Below, in pieces: positions 56,015 to 56,428 of a stretch of DNA of 56,428 bases; positions within the stretch are counted from its first letter, which is position 1; every line of letters begins with the position of its first letter. A program made the translations under genes and the position numbers. The notes under the pieces were generated by a model. The model had not been told where the DNA came from and made no database searches. It was given only the letters and a program-made list of their open reading frames with translations. Location: contig NZ_WBMR01000042.1 in NCBI RefSeq assembly GCF_008923365.1, positions 1-56,428 on the forward strand, given 5' to 3'. Origin of the DNA: Actinomadura montaniterrae (GTDB taxonomy: Bacteria; Actinomycetota; Actinomycetes; Streptosporangiales; Streptosporangiaceae).

Positions 56015-56428
56015 ATGAAGGACACGACACCCCACGGGTTCCGCCGCTGGCGGCGGACGCGCCCCTTCTGGGGCGGCGCGTTCGCCGTCCTCGGCGGTGC
56101 GGAGCTCATCGCGATCCCCCTCGCCCCGATGCCGCTGGTCGTCCACCAGGGCATCGCCGGAGTGGCGAGCTGGCTGATCGGCGCGCTGCTGATCGCCGCC
56201 GGCGCGCTGATGTGGTTCCAGCCCGCGCAGCGCAGCTTCTTCGGCATCCTCGCCGTGCTGCTGTCGCTGGCGTCGTTCCTCACCTCGAACTTCGGTGGCT
56301 TCCTCGTCGGGATGCTGCTCGGCGTGCTCGGCGGGGCGCTCGGCTTCGCGTGGTCGCCGGCGCGCCCCCGCGGCCAAGACGGGCCGGACGGGCCGGAGCC
56401 CGCGCGGCCCCGCGCGAGCGGCCACGGG
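56015..56428 (+). CDS. DUF6114 family membrane protein (cut by window end)
   Basis: Open for 138 codons to the window edge. A basic N terminus (RRWRRTRPFWGG) is followed by four helices (GAFAVLGGAELIAIPLAPM, ASWLIGALLIAAGALMWFQP, FFGILAVLLSLASFLTS, GGFLVGMLLGVLGGALGFAW) and a Pro/Arg/Gly-rich tail that continues outside. This matches DUF6114, the usual partner of DUF6230. It starts 5 nt after the DUF6230 stop, so the pair is co-transcribed. Confidence 0.8.
   Translation, partial: MKDTTPHGFRRWRRTRPFWGGAFAVLGGAELIAIPLAPMPLVVHQGIAGVASWLIGALLIAAGALMWFQPAQRSFFGILAVLLSLASFLTSNFGGFLVGMLLGVLGGALGFAWSPARPRGQDGPDGPEPARPRASGHG

Noticed and set aside
1..56428. tRNA, rRNA, integrase or intact transposase genes
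   Set aside because: No cloverleaf with a T-arm GTTCRA motif, no rRNA-like stretch and no recombinase motifs were seen; the cloverleaf at 2391-2455 has no tRNA features.

Overview
This window is a GC-rich actinobacterial chromosome segment, most likely from Thermomonosporaceae (Actinomadura or a relative). That placement is inference. It rests on strong G/C bias at third codon positions, frequent GTG starts, many ATGA/GTGA gene overlaps, repeated leaderless promoters (TANNNT placed 6-8 nt before the start codon), a mycothiol-type DinB-fold enzyme, a DUF222-HNH gene, PucR, and the DUF6230/DUF6114 pair at the right edge. I see no rRNA, tRNA, CRISPR array, intact transposase or integrase.

Layout. 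1-2.8 kb: a DUF222-HNH nuclease gene and a PhzF-like gene lie between inward-facing copies of a perfect 46-bp inverted repeat (8-53 and 2302-2347). The right copy opens a nested palindromic element whose core is a seamless cloverleaf (2391-2455: a 15-bp stem closing three adjacent GAA-triloop minihairpins). A degenerate ~24.6-bp tandem array (2490-2711) follows. This is the most unusual structure in the window. 2.8-7.7 kb: small metabolic and regulatory genes, including a LysR regulator broken by an in-frame TGA next to yeiH. 7.7-12.1 kb: a polar amino-acid-type ABC importer translationally coupled to a CocE/NonD hydrolase, with a DUF5937 regulator behind it. 12.4-19.7 kb: serine hydrolase, an ABC exporter behind a MerR/SoxR-type promoter, a class V aminotransferase, a CBS protein, an autoregulated XRE/membrane-protein pair, and an ECF sigma factor coupled to an LCP protein. 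20-32.2 kb: a D,D-carboxypeptidase with a long acidic cytoplasmic tail, a TetR-MFS-PLP decarboxylase operon, PucR, LysE, TetR regulators, and a cupin/hydrolase divergon with a clear operator.

32.5-44.8 kb: a surface polysaccharide locus. It holds galE, an orphan LuxR regulator, a Wzz-like protein with a decayed kinase domain, a DegT aminotransferase, a CapD-like dehydratase, a GT4 glycosyltransferase, a polymerase/ligase, a flippase, an initiating sugar-phosphate transferase and a secreted TIM-barrel-like protein. Most of these overlap or nearly overlap, so the set reads as one Wzx/Wzy-type operon. 45-56.4 kb: an MBL-Rieske protein, two histidine kinase/response regulator pairs, a heavily deleted P450, a tandem esterase/pseudo-esterase pair, a stand-alone receiver protein, and DUF6230 with DUF6114 (cut by the window end).

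Start sites were chosen from Shine-Dalgarno spacing, ATGA-type overlaps or leaderless -10 spacing, and often differ from the longest open frame. All family names come from reading motifs by eye; no database search was run.
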